Shown here: one piece after another, positions 8,806-18,898 of the stretch
Position numbering within the stretch: position 1 is the stretch's first letter
How the letters are laid out: each line of letters opens with the position of its first letter
Origin: Candidatus Saccharimonadota bacterium
GTDB taxonomy: Bacteria; Patescibacteriota; Saccharimonadia; Saccharimonadales; Saccharimonadaceae
NCBI GenBank assembly: GCA_027311865.1
Contig: DAICYC010000004.1
Location: 1-47,934, forward strand
Reading direction: 5' to 3'
DNA: 47,934 nucleotides
The notes under the pieces: generated by a model
Seen by the model: the letters and a program-made list of their open reading frames with translations, nothing else
What the model was told of the DNA's origin: nothing
The model's database searches: none
Translations under genes and position numbers: made by a program

Positions 8806-10293
8806 ATGGATAAAAAACTTTATATCACGACGGCGATTCCGTATGTCAATAGCACGCCTCATATCGGCAATGCTATGGACTATCTGTTAGCTGATATCTG
8901 GGCGCGCTATCAGCAGCAGCAGGGTTACGAGGTGCGATTTCAAGCTGGCGCTGACGAACACGGCAACAAAATTGCCGCCAAAGCGGCTGAAAATGGCTTA
9001 TCGCCTCAGGAATATACCGACCAGCAAGTGGTTGGCTTTCGTAAACTAATCGAGGCAGTCGGTGCCGGTGTGACTGACTTTGTTCGCACTACTGATCCAC
9101 GCCACGTGGCAGCCGTTCAGTATATTTGGAAGAAGCTGCAGCCTTATATTTACAAAGGCTCGTATGAAGGCTGGTACTGTGTCGGTTGTGAAGCATTTTA
9201 TACCGACAAAGAGGTTCAAGAAAATGCTGGTGTTTGTCCGGATCATCAAAAACCATTTGAGCGAGTCAAAGAAGAGAATTACTATCTAAAAACTAGTGCC
9301 TTTACCGATAAAATTCGCGACGCCATTGAATCAGGCGAGATGACTATCGTGCCCGACAATCGTCGAACTGAATTTCTCGAGTTAATCAAAGACGGACTAC
9401 AGGATGTCAGTATTTCGCGTCCGCGACGGAGTTTAAGTTGGGGAGTGCCCGTCCCGGATGACCCGGACCAAGTTATTTATGTCTGGATTGATGCTCTAGC
9501 AAATTACATCACTGTATTGGGGTATCCTGATATTGATGGCTGGCAACTGTATTGGCCGGCCGACGTCCAGGTCGTGGGCAAAGATATCGTCCGCTTTCAC
9601 GCCGGCTATTGGCCGGCTATGTTGCTCGGGCTAGGTTTGAAGTTACCGAAGAAATTATTAGTCCACGGACACGTTATGGTTGGTGGTGCTAAGATGAGCA
9701 AATCTGTGGGTAATGTTGTTGACCCGCTAGAAGTTATCGATAATTACGGTGTCGATGCTTTTCGTTATTATTTTTCACGTCACGTACCGACGCTCGATGA
9801 TGGTGATTTCACCTGGGAGCGCTTCGAGATGACATACAACAATGAACTCGGCAACGACTTGGGTAACTTGATGCAACGAGTGGCCGCGATGATTGTCAAA
9901 TATCAGGCTGGTGTCATTGGTCAGTCAGAACAGGCTGAACATGATATGTCGCTTTATCACGATGCCATGGATAATTTTGAGTTTAACAAGGCCATGGATG
10001 AAGTCTGGAGCATGGTTCGCAGCTTGAACCAATATATTGATAACGTTAAGCCTTGGCAGATTGCTAAGGGTCTCGGCAGCGATCCAGAGGCTGAACCGCA
10101 TCTGTCGGATGTTTTGGCCCATTGTGCAGGCGCACTTCTCCAGATCGGTGATTTGTTGGTGCCATTCATGCCTCATACGGCGGCCTCAATCCATGCCATG
10201 TTTGAAGACGGCGTTGTTCATCCACCAGCCGGTATGATGTATCCAAAAATTTATCAGCATACGGCTGATCCTCGTAACGCTTCCAACCAATGA
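8806..10293 (+). CDS. metG: methionyl-tRNA synthetase (short form)
   Basis: TTAIPYVNSTPHIGNA (HIGH), KMSKSVGN (KMSKS); 495 aa without an obvious C-terminal extension. Confidence 0.96.
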   Translation: MDKKLYITTAIPYVNSTPHIGNAMDYLLADIWARYQQQQGYEVRFQAGADEHGNKIAAKAAENGLSPQEYTDQQVVGFRKLIEAVGAGVTDFVRTTDPRHVAAVQYIWKKLQPYIYKGSYEGWYCVGCEAFYTDKEVQENAGVCPDHQKPFERVKEENYYLKTSAFTDKIRDAIESGEMTIVPDNRRTEFLELIKDGLQDVSISRPRRSLSWGVPVPDDPDQVIYVWIDALANYITVLGYPDIDGWQLYWPADVQVVGKDIVRFHAGYWPAMLLGLGLKLPKKLLVHGHVMVGGAKMSKSVGNVVDPLEVIDNYGVDAFRYYFSRHVPTLDDGDFTWERFEMTYNNELGNDLGNLMQRVAAMIVKYQAGVIGQSEQAEHDMSLYHDAMDNFEFNKAMDEVWSMVRSLNQYIDNVKPWQIAKGLGSDPEAEPHLSDVLAHCAGALLQIGDLLVPFMPHTAASIHAMFEDGVVHPPAGMMYPKIYQHTADPRNASNQ

Positions 10294-11039
10294 TAGTTGA
10301 TACTCACTGCCACATTCACCAATCTGATTATCCCGTATCAGTCGACGCTGTTATCAGTCGCATGAAGCAGGCCGATGTCGGCTGGTATGTTGGTGTTGGC
10401 ACGGATCGGCAAAGTTCGACAGAGGCGATTGACTTTTGTAGGCGTCGGAACGATTGTTACTCTGCCGTAGGTGTTCACCCGCATGAAACTAGAAATGGCT
10501 ACCAGATTGACGATTTGGTGGATGCGAACTCGGTCATAGCAATTGGTGAAATTGGTCTCGATTACTTTTATGAGCATAGTCCTCGCGATGTTCAGCAAAA
10601 GGCGCTTATCGCACAGCTGAAGTTGGCAGTGAAACACGACTTGCCGGTCATATTTCATGTTCGTGACGCTTTTGATGATTTTTGGCCAATTTTTGATAGT
10701 TTTGACGGTCGACTTCGAGGTGTGCTCCATAGTTTCACCGATACCATCGAGAATCTGCAGCGTGGTCTCGAACGAGGTTTGTATATTGGTGTCAACGGAA
10801 TTTCAACTTTCGTGAAAGATCCGGCCGCTCAGTCGATGTATGATCAAATTCCACTCGATCGGCTAGTGTTTGAAACTGATGCCCCATTTTTGACACCAGC
10901 CCCTTTACGTGGTAAAGTAAACGAGCCTGCAAATGTGCGCTTGGTGGCGGAGTATCACGCTGCGCGTCGAAGTTTGAGCTTCGACGATATCGCCAAGTTA
11001 ACATCTGATAACGCGGCCAATTTATTTGGCCTCAACTAG
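10290..11039 (+). CDS. TatD-family hydrolase
   Basis: VDTHCHIH, VGVHPHE, IGEIGLDYFYEHSPRDVQQ, VFETDAPFLTP. Confidence 0.93.
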   Translation: MIVDTHCHIHQSDYPVSVDAVISRMKQADVGWYVGVGTDRQSSTEAIDFCRRRNDCYSAVGVHPHETRNGYQIDDLVDANSVIAIGEIGLDYFYEHSPRDVQQKALIAQLKLAVKHDLPVIFHVRDAFDDFWPIFDSFDGRLRGVLHSFTDTIENLQRGLERGLYIGVNGISTFVKDPAAQSMYDQIPLDRLVFETDAPFLTPAPLRGKVNEPANVRLVAEYHAARRSLSFDDIAKLTSDNAANLFGLN

Positions 11040-11047
11040 GACTTATT

Positions 11048-11587
11048 ATGACAGCCGATCAATTTCAAATTCCACAATATGAAGTGGCGCCTGAAAAGGC
11101 GCCGTTTTGGCGTCCTGAATCGCTGAATCCGACTGTCGAATTGGTTAGAGAGATTCGAACAGTCGAGCGAGACATCGAAAATTTACGAGCCACTGCTGAT
11201 AGCTCGATTCTGGACAAAGGTGATGGATTTCGTAATGTCATGTCCTATCTCAACCGTTTAATCGGCGTTGAGCCGATTGACAATCGACTCAGCAATCGGC
11301 TGATTGAAGCCGAGGCGAATATCGGTGGACAAATATTCGCCTCCCGGCCAGACGGGGTGATTGAACAGCGATTTTGGTATTTTGGCGATAGCGATTGGTT
11401 CTACGAGATGAAAACCCCTACGGCTGTTCAGCATATCCGCTACCAACTAGCCGAGGACGGTCACTTATTCAAATTAATTGATGGTCGACCGCAGCATTTA
11501 AATACCGATGAATTTGATAATTTTATTGACGCGACTAGAGTCTACCGACAAAAAATAAGCGACCAGCTCTACAGGCGCGCGAGCTAA
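11048..11587 (+). CDS. hypothetical protein
   Basis: 179 aa ORF between tatD-like and cysteine desulfurase genes with consistent codon usage. Confidence 0.65.
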   Translation: MTADQFQIPQYEVAPEKAPFWRPESLNPTVELVREIRTVERDIENLRATADSSILDKGDGFRNVMSYLNRLIGVEPIDNRLSNRLIEAEANIGGQIFASRPDGVIEQRFWYFGDSDWFYEMKTPTAVQHIRYQLAEDGHLFKLIDGRPQHLNTDEFDNFIDATRVYRQKISDQLYRRAS

Positions 11588-11609
11588 CCTTGCTGTTATA
11601 ATAAGTAGA

Positions 11610-12767
11610 GTGAATCGAGACATAATTTATTTGGATTACGCGGCCGCTACGCCGATGAGTCAGCGCGCCATTGACGCGATGCTGCCGTATTTTCGCGACA
11701 AGTTTTTTAACCCTTCGGCACCTTATCAACCCGCCGTTGAGATTCGACGCGATTATCAGTTAGCGAAATCGAGAATTGCTCAGGCAATTGGTGCCCGGGG
11801 CGATGAAATAATTATTACAGCCGGGGCGACGGAGTCGATTAATCTGGCCTTGAATTCTTTTGATGGCCATATCGTCACTACAGCCATCGAACATCACGCT
11901 GTACTATCGGTCGCTAAGGCTCGAAATCATACTCTCGTCCCGGTTGATAGTCGGGGTAGGGTGTCGGTCGAAGCCGTTGCTGCTGCGATTACCGATGAAA
12001 CCACCATCGTCAGTGTCGGCCTGGCAAATAGTGAAATCGGTACAATTCAACCTCTGCGTGAAATTGCTGAAATTGTCGGTCGCGAACGAGCCCGTCGACA
12101 ACAAGTCTCCAGCAAGACACCAATCTTCTTTCACACCGACGCCTCACAGGGTGCTGGACAGCTTGATTTGTCGGTGGCTCGATTGGGGGTCGATATGATG
12201 ACAGTTAATGCCTCCAAAGTCTATGGCCCAAAGCAGGTTGGCCTGTTGTGGACAGCACCGCCCGTCAAGCTTCGGCCAGTTATTGTTGGTGGCGGCCAAG
12301 AGCTTGGTTTGCGTAGTGGTACTGAAAATGTTGCCGGCGTAATGGGGTTCGAGGCGGCCTTAACTGAGGCCGTGTCACATCGCAAAAGTACGGTTGAAAA
12401 TTTAACCTTATTGCGTAATAAACTTGAGAGGCTGTTGATTGATGCCTTTCCGGACGCGATATTATCTGGACATCGACGTCATCGATTAGCGAGCCACCTA
12501 CATATTTCATTCGCTGGACTCGACGCCGAAAGGTTGGTGTTCGCTCTCGAGACAAGGGGTGTCTACGTTGCTACAGGCAGTGCCTGCGCGGCAAATAAGG
12601 GCACTCGATCACACGTCTTGACTGCGATAGGACTGAGTGACGCAGAAGCTGATGGCAGTTTGCGCTTGAGCCTCAGTGGTGATTTGGATGAACCGGCGAT
12701 TGATCGGGCGGCTGAAATAATTATCGATGAAGTGCGGCGAGAATATGAACGCCTGGAGACTTTGTGA
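11610..12767 (+). CDS. cysteine desulfurase (NifS/IscS-like)
   Basis: YLDYAAATP, TAGATESINLAL, HTDASQGAGQ, SASKVYGPKQVGLL-like site (NASKVYGP), RSGTENVAG, ATGSACAANKG. Confidence 0.95.
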   Translation: MNRDIIYLDYAAATPMSQRAIDAMLPYFRDKFFNPSAPYQPAVEIRRDYQLAKSRIAQAIGARGDEIIITAGATESINLALNSFDGHIVTTAIEHHAVLSVAKARNHTLVPVDSRGRVSVEAVAAAITDETTIVSVGLANSEIGTIQPLREIAEIVGRERARRQQVSSKTPIFFHTDASQGAGQLDLSVARLGVDMMTVNASKVYGPKQVGLLWTAPPVKLRPVIVGGGQELGLRSGTENVAGVMGFEAALTEAVSHRKSTVENLTLLRNKLERLLIDAFPDAILSGHRRHRLASHLHISFAGLDAERLVFALETRGVYVATGSACAANKGTRSHVLTAIGLSDAEADGSLRLSLSGDLDEPAIDRAAEIIIDEVRREYERLETL

Positions 12768-13369
12768 TGCGGATTTTGATAACTTTGATGGTGGTCGCTG
12801 CTCTAGTAATTTTGGGAATAAGTATTTATCTCCAGCCTCATGATCTGACGACATGTCGTCAAGGTCCAACCTCGGGCAATTGTGGCCCAGTCGATGCCAT
12901 CGTGGTGGTAAGTGGCGGTGACACAGTGGCGCGGACTAAAACTGGCATAGAATTGTATAAAAAGGGCTGGTCGCAGACGTTAATATTTTCGGGGGCTGCC
13001 CTGGACAAGTCCGGCCCGAGTAACGCGGCGGCAATGCGCGAAATTGCGGTTGAGGCGGGAGTTTCACCGGAATATATATTGATTGACGAAAGCTCGGAAA
13101 CGACGATCGAAAATGCCGCAAATACCGGCGACATCGTCAAGGGCCGTGGTTACGAAAAGATAATATTGGTAACGTCGGGTTATCACCAGCGACGAGCCTT
13201 TTTAGAGTTTCAGAGACGGGCGCCGGATGTGCGAATCCTTAACTTTCCAACTAACGACCGCGACTGGTCTGGCTGGTGGTGGCTAACACCTCGCGGATGG
13301 TATCTAGCGAGTGGCGAGCTGGTCAAGATTGCCGTGACGAGTCTACAGGGTGGCTTTGAACGTGGCTAA
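12764..13369 (+). CDS. YdcF-like DUF218 ElyC/SanA-type membrane-anchored protein
   Basis: N-terminal TM; DAIVVVSGGDTVARTKTGIELYKKG, SSETTIENAANT, VTSGYHQRRA. Confidence 0.85.
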   Translation: MMRILITLMVVAALVILGISIYLQPHDLTTCRQGPTSGNCGPVDAIVVVSGGDTVARTKTGIELYKKGWSQTLIFSGAALDKSGPSNAAAMREIAVEAGVSPEYILIDESSETTIENAANTGDIVKGRGYEKIILVTSGYHQRRAFLEFQRRAPDVRILNFPTNDRDWSGWWWLTPRGWYLASGELVKIAVTSLQGGFERG

Positions 13370-14405
13370 GATCCATGTTGGAATGAGCGGGGGAGTCGAC
13401 TCGTCGCTGACGGCGGCTCTTTTGAAGGAACAGGGCCACGAGGTAGTGGGCGTTTACATGAAGAACTGGACGAGGGACTTACCAGGAATGCGTTGTCCGT
13501 GGGCTGATGATCTAGCCGACGCTAAACGGGTGGCCGTAAGATTAGGTATTGATTTCAAAGTGTACGATTTTGAAAATGAGTATCGACAAAAAGTCGTTGA
13601 CTATATGATTGACGAATATCGACGCGGCCGTACGCCAAATCCGGACATTATGTGTAATCAGGAAGTCAAATTCAAGTTATTCCTCGAAGCTGCTTTGGCG
13701 GACGGTGCCGAAATTATCGCTACTGGGCACTATGCTCGAACAGAGAATGGCCGACTCTTAATGGCGGTTGATGACAAGAAAGACCAGACTTATTTTTTGT
13801 ATCGTGTCACCAGTGATGCGCTGAGACAGACCGTCTTTCCGATCGGTGAATTTGATAAACAGACCGTCCGACAGATGGCGGCCGAGCGCGGTTTGATTAC
13901 AGCCGACAAGAAAGACAGTCAGGGAATTTGTTTCGTTGGTCAAATTGGCATGAGGGAATTTCTGTCCGAATATGTCGACACCAAACCAGGTCCGATCATC
14001 GATAAACTAACCAATCAACCAATCGGAACTCATGACGGCGCTATTTTCTACACGATTGGTCAGCGACACGGATTAGACCTGGGTGGAGGCTTGCCGTACT
14101 ATGTCGTTGGAAAAAACATGGACCGCAATGAGGTTTATGTCACAACTAACTTAAACGACGACCAGTTGTGGCGACCGCTGGTCGAGTTAGCTGATGTTCA
14201 TTGGATAAAAGGCGTAGCGCCAATCGATGGAACCTATCGGGTTAGAGCTCGACATCGAGGGGCTCTGTTGCCAGCGCGAGTTGTTAATAGTGATGGCACA
14301 GTCCGGTTGGAGTTTGAACAACCTGAGCGCGCTATTGCGGCTGGGCAGTCGGTCGTAATTTACGATGGCGACGAGTGCCTGGGTGGCGGAATTGTTCTGG
14401 CTTGA
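13350..14405 (+). CDS. mnmA: tRNA-specific 2-thiouridylase MnmA
   Basis: GMSGGVDSSLTAALL, MKNW, NPDIMCNQEVKF, ATGHYAR, KDQTYFLYR, DSQGICF, IGQRHGLDLGGG. In-frame GTG at 13362 is an alternative start. Confidence 0.96.
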   Translation: MALNVAKIHVGMSGGVDSSLTAALLKEQGHEVVGVYMKNWTRDLPGMRCPWADDLADAKRVAVRLGIDFKVYDFENEYRQKVVDYMIDEYRRGRTPNPDIMCNQEVKFKLFLEAALADGAEIIATGHYARTENGRLLMAVDDKKDQTYFLYRVTSDALRQTVFPIGEFDKQTVRQMAAERGLITADKKDSQGICFVGQIGMREFLSEYVDTKPGPIIDKLTNQPIGTHDGAIFYTIGQRHGLDLGGGLPYYVVGKNMDRNEVYVTTNLNDDQLWRPLVELADVHWIKGVAPIDGTYRVRARHRGALLPARVVNSDGTVRLEFEQPERAIAAGQSVVIYDGDECLGGGIVLA

Positions 14406-14439
14406 GTAAAGCGAGTTAAACGGGTATAACTATAAGCGT

Positions 14440-14868
14440 ATGCTTAATTACTCGAAACGGGCAGGCTTCACGATTGTCGAATTGGTCATTGCCATGGCAA
14501 TAATTGCGATTCTGGCTTCGATTGTACTAGTCTCGTACAACGGAACTACTCGACGGGCTCATGATACCGAGCGCATGGGGTCAGTCACACAAATCAAGCT
14601 AGCGCTGGAACGATTTCACGCTAGTAACGGTGAATATCCGGCGGTTTGTCCTGACGAATTTAATCACTGCGCGGCCGACAATCTAAGTGATTCGTTGACC
14701 CCCTTCCTAGCTGACCTGCCAGATGGCTTGTCGGAATACAATTATTTTGTTAATCCAAATCTCCGACAGGGTTATTATATTGAGGTTCCATTGCAGGCAT
14801 CGCCAACGTGTCGGACTGGTGTCAAGATGGAAGCGGCCTGGACGAGTTCAGTTCCACGCTGCGACTAG
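14440..14868 (+). CDS. type IV pilin-like protein (prepilin N-terminal methylation motif)
   Basis: AGFTIVELVIAMAIIAILASIVLVSYNG; short disulfide-capable C-terminus. Confidence 0.85.
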   Translation: MLNYSKRAGFTIVELVIAMAIIAILASIVLVSYNGTTRRAHDTERMGSVTQIKLALERFHASNGEYPAVCPDEFNHCAADNLSDSLTPFLADLPDGLSEYNYFVNPNLRQGYYIEVPLQASPTCRTGVKMEAAWTSSVPRCD

Positions 14869-14894
14869 CCTGTCATCTGTTATAATAGTGAGCG

Positions 14895-16784
14895 ATGAAC
14901 GCTCAACAAATCCGCAACGCATATTTAGAATTCTTTCGTGAACGAGATCACGCGGTTATTCCCCGCGCCAAATTAATACCTTATAACGACCCGACAACCC
15001 TATTTACTGGTAGTGGTATGCAGCCGCTGCTGCCGTACCTACTTGGTGAAGCCCACCCTCAGGGTGTTCGATTAGCTGACAGCCAGACTTGTTTACGGGC
15101 TCAGGATATCGATGATGTGGGCGACAATCGGCACACGACTTTTTTTGAGATGCTTGGTAACTGGAGCATGGGCGATTACTTCAAAGAACAACAGATTCGT
15201 TGGTTCTTTGAATTTCTAGTCGATGTTGTAGGCTTGAACCCAGAAAAGCTGTACGTCACCGCTTTTATTGGCGATGAAGATCACGGTATTCCACGCGATG
15301 AAGAGGCAGCCCTGATATGGCAAAAAATATTTACCGAACGGGGAATAGCGGCTGATATCGTCGAAATTGGCAGTCAAGCCGCGGGCGATGCTCGTGGTAT
15401 CAAACCAGGGGAGCGAATATTTTATTATGACGACGGTGAAAATTGGTGGTCGCGCGGCGGTGGGCTGGACAAGACTCCAGTTGGTGACCCTTGTGGTCCA
15501 GACAGTGAAGTTTTTTATGATTTTGGCGATCAGAATCATGATGCGTCATTCGGCTTGGCGCACCCGGCGAGTGACAGTGGTCGGTTTATGGAAATCGGTA
15601 ACCAGGTGTTTATGCAGTATCGACGCTTGGAAGACGGTAGTTTTGAGCCGCTTGAGAAGAAAAATGTCGATTTTGGTGGTGGTTTAGAGAGAATCGCTGC
15701 CGCTCGCATTGATAGTCCGGATGTATTCAAGATATCTTTGTTGTGGCCAATTATTGAGAAAATTGAAAAATTATCAGGCAAGACTTACGAGTCCAATAAG
15801 GCTAGCATGCGGGTGATTGCTGATCACCTCCGAGCGGCTACCTTTTTGGCGGTTGACGGTGTGTCGCCATCGAATAAAGAACAAGGCTACGTTATGCGTC
15901 GCCTGATTCGTCGAGCAATCCGTTTTGCTTTTGATCTGGGGATTGAACAGAATTTCCTGGCGGAGGTTGTCCCGTCAATTACGGCTCTATACGCTGATGA
16001 TTACCCAGAAGTAGCGGCGGCTGGCGAAGAAGTTGTGGCGATCATGATAAAAGAGGAGAAGGTCTTTCGTCAGACTCTGCGCAAAGGTTTGAGCGAATTA
16101 TTGAAGCGCCGCGATGGGGGGCTGACCGGTGCCGAAATCTTTACCCTCTACGACACCTACGGTTTCCCAGTCGAGTTATCGGTCGAAGAGGCTTATCGTC
16201 AAGATATTCAAGTTTCGACCGATTGGCGATCAGAATTCGACCAGCGAATGGCGGAGCAGAGAGTGCGCTCGCAAACTGCAGCCAAAGGCACTTTCAAGGG
16301 TGGTCTTGGCGGCCAAACTCTTCAGCACAAGAAATATCATACGGCGACTCATTTGATGTACGCGGCCTTGAGACAAGTGTTGGGTGAACACGTGGTTCAG
16401 CACGGATCAAATATCACCGAAGAGCGACTGCGATTTGATTTTTCCCATCCCGAAAAAATGACAGCTGACCAAATTAAGCGAGTCGAAGATATGGTCAATG
16501 AAGAGATCAAGAAAGATCTAGCAATCAGCTACGCCGAGTACCCTACCGATGTTGCTCGAGACGAAATGGGAGCCCTCGGACAGTTTGGTGACCGTTATGG
16601 TGAGACGGTCAAGGTTTATAAAATGATTGCGAACGGGGCTGATCAGCCGTTTAGCTTCGAAATTTGTGGCGGTCCCCATGTTGACCACACGATGGAACTG
16701 CTGGACGGTAATCAACAGTTTAAGATCATTAAAGAAGAATCATCTAGCGCCGGTATTCGCCGGATTAAAGCTATTATCGAATAA
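14895..16784 (+). CDS. alaS: alanyl-tRNA synthetase, short form lacking the C-terminal DHHA1/C-Ala region
   Basis: AQQIRNAYLEFFRERDHAVI, NWSMGDYFKE, HTATHLM, CGGPHVDHT; 629 aa ending shortly after the editing domain. Confidence 0.95.
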   Translation: MNAQQIRNAYLEFFRERDHAVIPRAKLIPYNDPTTLFTGSGMQPLLPYLLGEAHPQGVRLADSQTCLRAQDIDDVGDNRHTTFFEMLGNWSMGDYFKEQQIRWFFEFLVDVVGLNPEKLYVTAFIGDEDHGIPRDEEAALIWQKIFTERGIAADIVEIGSQAAGDARGIKPGERIFYYDDGENWWSRGGGLDKTPVGDPCGPDSEVFYDFGDQNHDASFGLAHPASDSGRFMEIGNQVFMQYRRLEDGSFEPLEKKNVDFGGGLERIAAARIDSPDVFKISLLWPIIEKIEKLSGKTYESNKASMRVIADHLRAATFLAVDGVSPSNKEQGYVMRRLIRRAIRFAFDLGIEQNFLAEVVPSITALYADDYPEVAAAGEEVVAIMIKEEKVFRQTLRKGLSELLKRRDGGLTGAEIFTLYDTYGFPVELSVEEAYRQDIQVSTDWRSEFDQRMAEQRVRSQTAAKGTFKGGLGGQTLQHKKYHTATHLMYAALRQVLGEHVVQHGSNITEERLRFDFSHPEKMTADQIKRVEDMVNEEIKKDLAISYAEYPTDVARDEMGALGQFGDRYGETVKVYKMIANGADQPFSFEICGGPHVDHTMELLDGNQQFKIIKEESSSAGIRRIKAIIE

Positions 16785-16794
16785 GATTGCCAGC

Positions 16795-17547
16795 TCAGCC
16801 CTTTCGCAAGACTTGTATGATCGACTCGAAATCGCGGAACTGTTCAACACTCAGGTTGTCAATCGATTGATCAATCTGACCCTCGTTGATGGAATGGATG
16901 AACAAGTGGCCGTTTCCAATATCGGATTCGGGTGCGTACTGTAGCCGGACACCATTTGTCGTTCCGTTGGGATTTTTCCGTGTATGAACGACGTCGAGTC
17001 TCTCGGCGACATCGTCACCATCTTCTTCGGTAGTGCTCTGTACTAGGAAGGATTGATTGTCGCCGTCATATTCATAAATTTCGTCGATACGACTACTCAT
17101 AGCGTTATGGGCAAGGGTAGCGAACATCTCTAGCCGACTGAGGTTGATTTCCTCATCATGACTCAGAAAACCGGCGATCATCTGCAGGGCGTCTTCGCCA
17201 GTTATGCGGCGACTAGATTCATTGATGTTCAGCTTAAGGCCAGCTACGTCGTTCAATATGACGGCATCGCCGTAGTCCTCCATGATTACCTGGCATTCGT
17301 CGAGACTAGCTACGCCATCGACGATTCGCGCTCGGAACGAAATAACAGCCTCGAGCTGCTTGATGTAGACAGGTGCACCCATGAAGTGTGGGGCACGAAA
17401 GTTATCCGACTCCAGTCGAGCGATCTCAAAAATATGAGTTTGGGCCTTGTCGGTAACTAAATCGCGGATGATGTCAAAGTTTCGTTCCATCCAGAGCAAC
17501 AAGTATTCGCGGGAAAGTTCGGGCGACCGATTGGCCAGGTTTTCCAT
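16795..17547 (-). CDS. hypothetical protein
   Basis: 250 aa ORF, own -10 (TATAAT, 9 nt before ATG), divergent from the FtsA-like gene. Confidence 0.75.
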   Translation of the reverse strand: MENLANRSPELSREYLLLWMERNFDIIRDLVTDKAQTHIFEIARLESDNFRAPHFMGAPVYIKQLEAVISFRARIVDGVASLDECQVIMEDYGDAVILNDVAGLKLNINESSRRITGEDALQMIAGFLSHDEEINLSRLEMFATLAHNAMSSRIDEIYEYDGDNQSFLVQSTTEEDGDDVAERLDVVHTRKNPNGTTNGVRLQYAPESDIGNGHLFIHSINEGQIDQSIDNLSVEQFRDFESIIQVLRKG

Positions 17548-17631
17548 AATGGGTTAATTATACAACATTTATCGTATTATAGCAAAGGTAATTATTGATG
17601 GTGCTGAAATGGTATATAATGGGAACTACTT

Positions 17632-18897
17632 ATGGTTTTAGAAAAACTCCGAAAAGCTCACAAAAAAACCCCAAGCGATGACTACATCGTCGCTCTCGAT
17701 ATTGGAACCGAATTTGTTAAGGCACTAATTGCCAAGCGAACCGATGAAAACCTTGAGATTGTCGGTGTTGGACGTACTCGCCAAGAAGTCAGTGATATGC
17801 ACTCCGGTGCCATCGCTGATATTGCCGGCGTGGTTCGCAATTGCGAAGAAGCCCTAGCCGACGCCGAAGAGCAGGCTGGTCTTCAGGCGAAGCAGGTGGT
17901 AATTGGCATTGCCGGCGAACTCGTTAAAGGCGTCACTGATACTATTCGGTATCGTCGACCGCAGCCTGATCGAGCATTAGATGCTAGTGAGATGGAATTT
18001 ATTATCGAAAAAGTTCAGGAGCGAGCTCAAATAAAAGCTCAGCGCCAGATTGCCCTCGAAACTGGTAACGAAGATGTTGAGGTAAAACTGGTCAACAGCG
18101 CTCTAGTCGGTATTCACATCGACGGCTACAAAATCAGTAACCCAATTGGTTTTCAAGGTCGTGATGTGGCGGTTCAAATTTATACAGCTTTTGCGCCGAT
18201 GGTTCATATTGGTGCGCTCGAGAAGGTCGCTGACGAACTATCACTCGAACTTTTGGCTGTCGCAGCTGAGCCGTTTGCAGTTAGCCGATCAGTTCTAGGC
18301 AACGACGCCAGCAGCAATTTCACGGCTATTTTGGCTGACGTTGGTGGCGGTACAACCGATATCGCAGTTGTTAACGATGGCGGCGTTGAAGGCACGCGTA
18401 TGTTCGGTATCGGCGGTCGTAGCTTTACTCAAACGATTGCTAACGATATGGATTTGTCGTATAAAGATGCCGAAAAATTGAAGGTTAATATTGGTCATTC
18501 ACAACTAAAGCCGTCAGTCGCCAAAGAAGTTGGCCAGGCAGTCGACAAGACCCTCGAAGTTTGGCTGGCAGGAGTTGAGTTAGCTCTGAGCGAATTTGAT
18601 TCAATTGATTACTTGCCGAATCGAATTTTGTTGTGCGGCGGTGGCGCCAGTTTGAACAAAATTGTTGAGGCGCTTGAGGGTGACGAATGGCGAAAATCGC
18701 TTCCCTTCACGAAGCGTCCAACCGTTCAGCATATTGACCCGTCGGAAGTACTGGGTGTCGTTGACACGACCGGTGACGTCAATGACCATACGTTTATCAC
18801 GGCCATGGGCTTACTCAGAGTCGGCTATGATACACTTATAGGCAGTGGAGACGGTGATTCCGTAAAAGAAAAACTTAATCGATTGTTAAGAATCTAG
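17632..18897 (+). CDS. FtsA/PilM-family actin-like ATPase
   Basis: IVALDIGTEFVKALIA, SHS2-like NPIGFQGRDVAVQIYTAFAPM, ILADVGGGTTDIAVVNDG, LLCGGGASL. Confidence 0.88.
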   Translation: MVLEKLRKAHKKTPSDDYIVALDIGTEFVKALIAKRTDENLEIVGVGRTRQEVSDMHSGAIADIAGVVRNCEEALADAEEQAGLQAKQVVIGIAGELVKGVTDTIRYRRPQPDRALDASEMEFIIEKVQERAQIKAQRQIALETGNEDVEVKLVNSALVGIHIDGYKISNPIGFQGRDVAVQIYTAFAPMVHIGALEKVADELSLELLAVAAEPFAVSRSVLGNDASSNFTAILADVGGGTTDIAVVNDGGVEGTRMFGIGGRSFTQTIANDMDLSYKDAEKLKVNIGHSQLKPSVAKEVGQAVDKTLEVWLAGVELALSEFDSIDYLPNRILLCGGGASLNKIVEALEGDEWRKSLPFTKRPTVQHIDPSEVLGVVDTTGDVNDHTFITAMGLLRVGYDTLIGSGDGDSVKEKLNRLLRI

Positions 18898-18898
18898 A

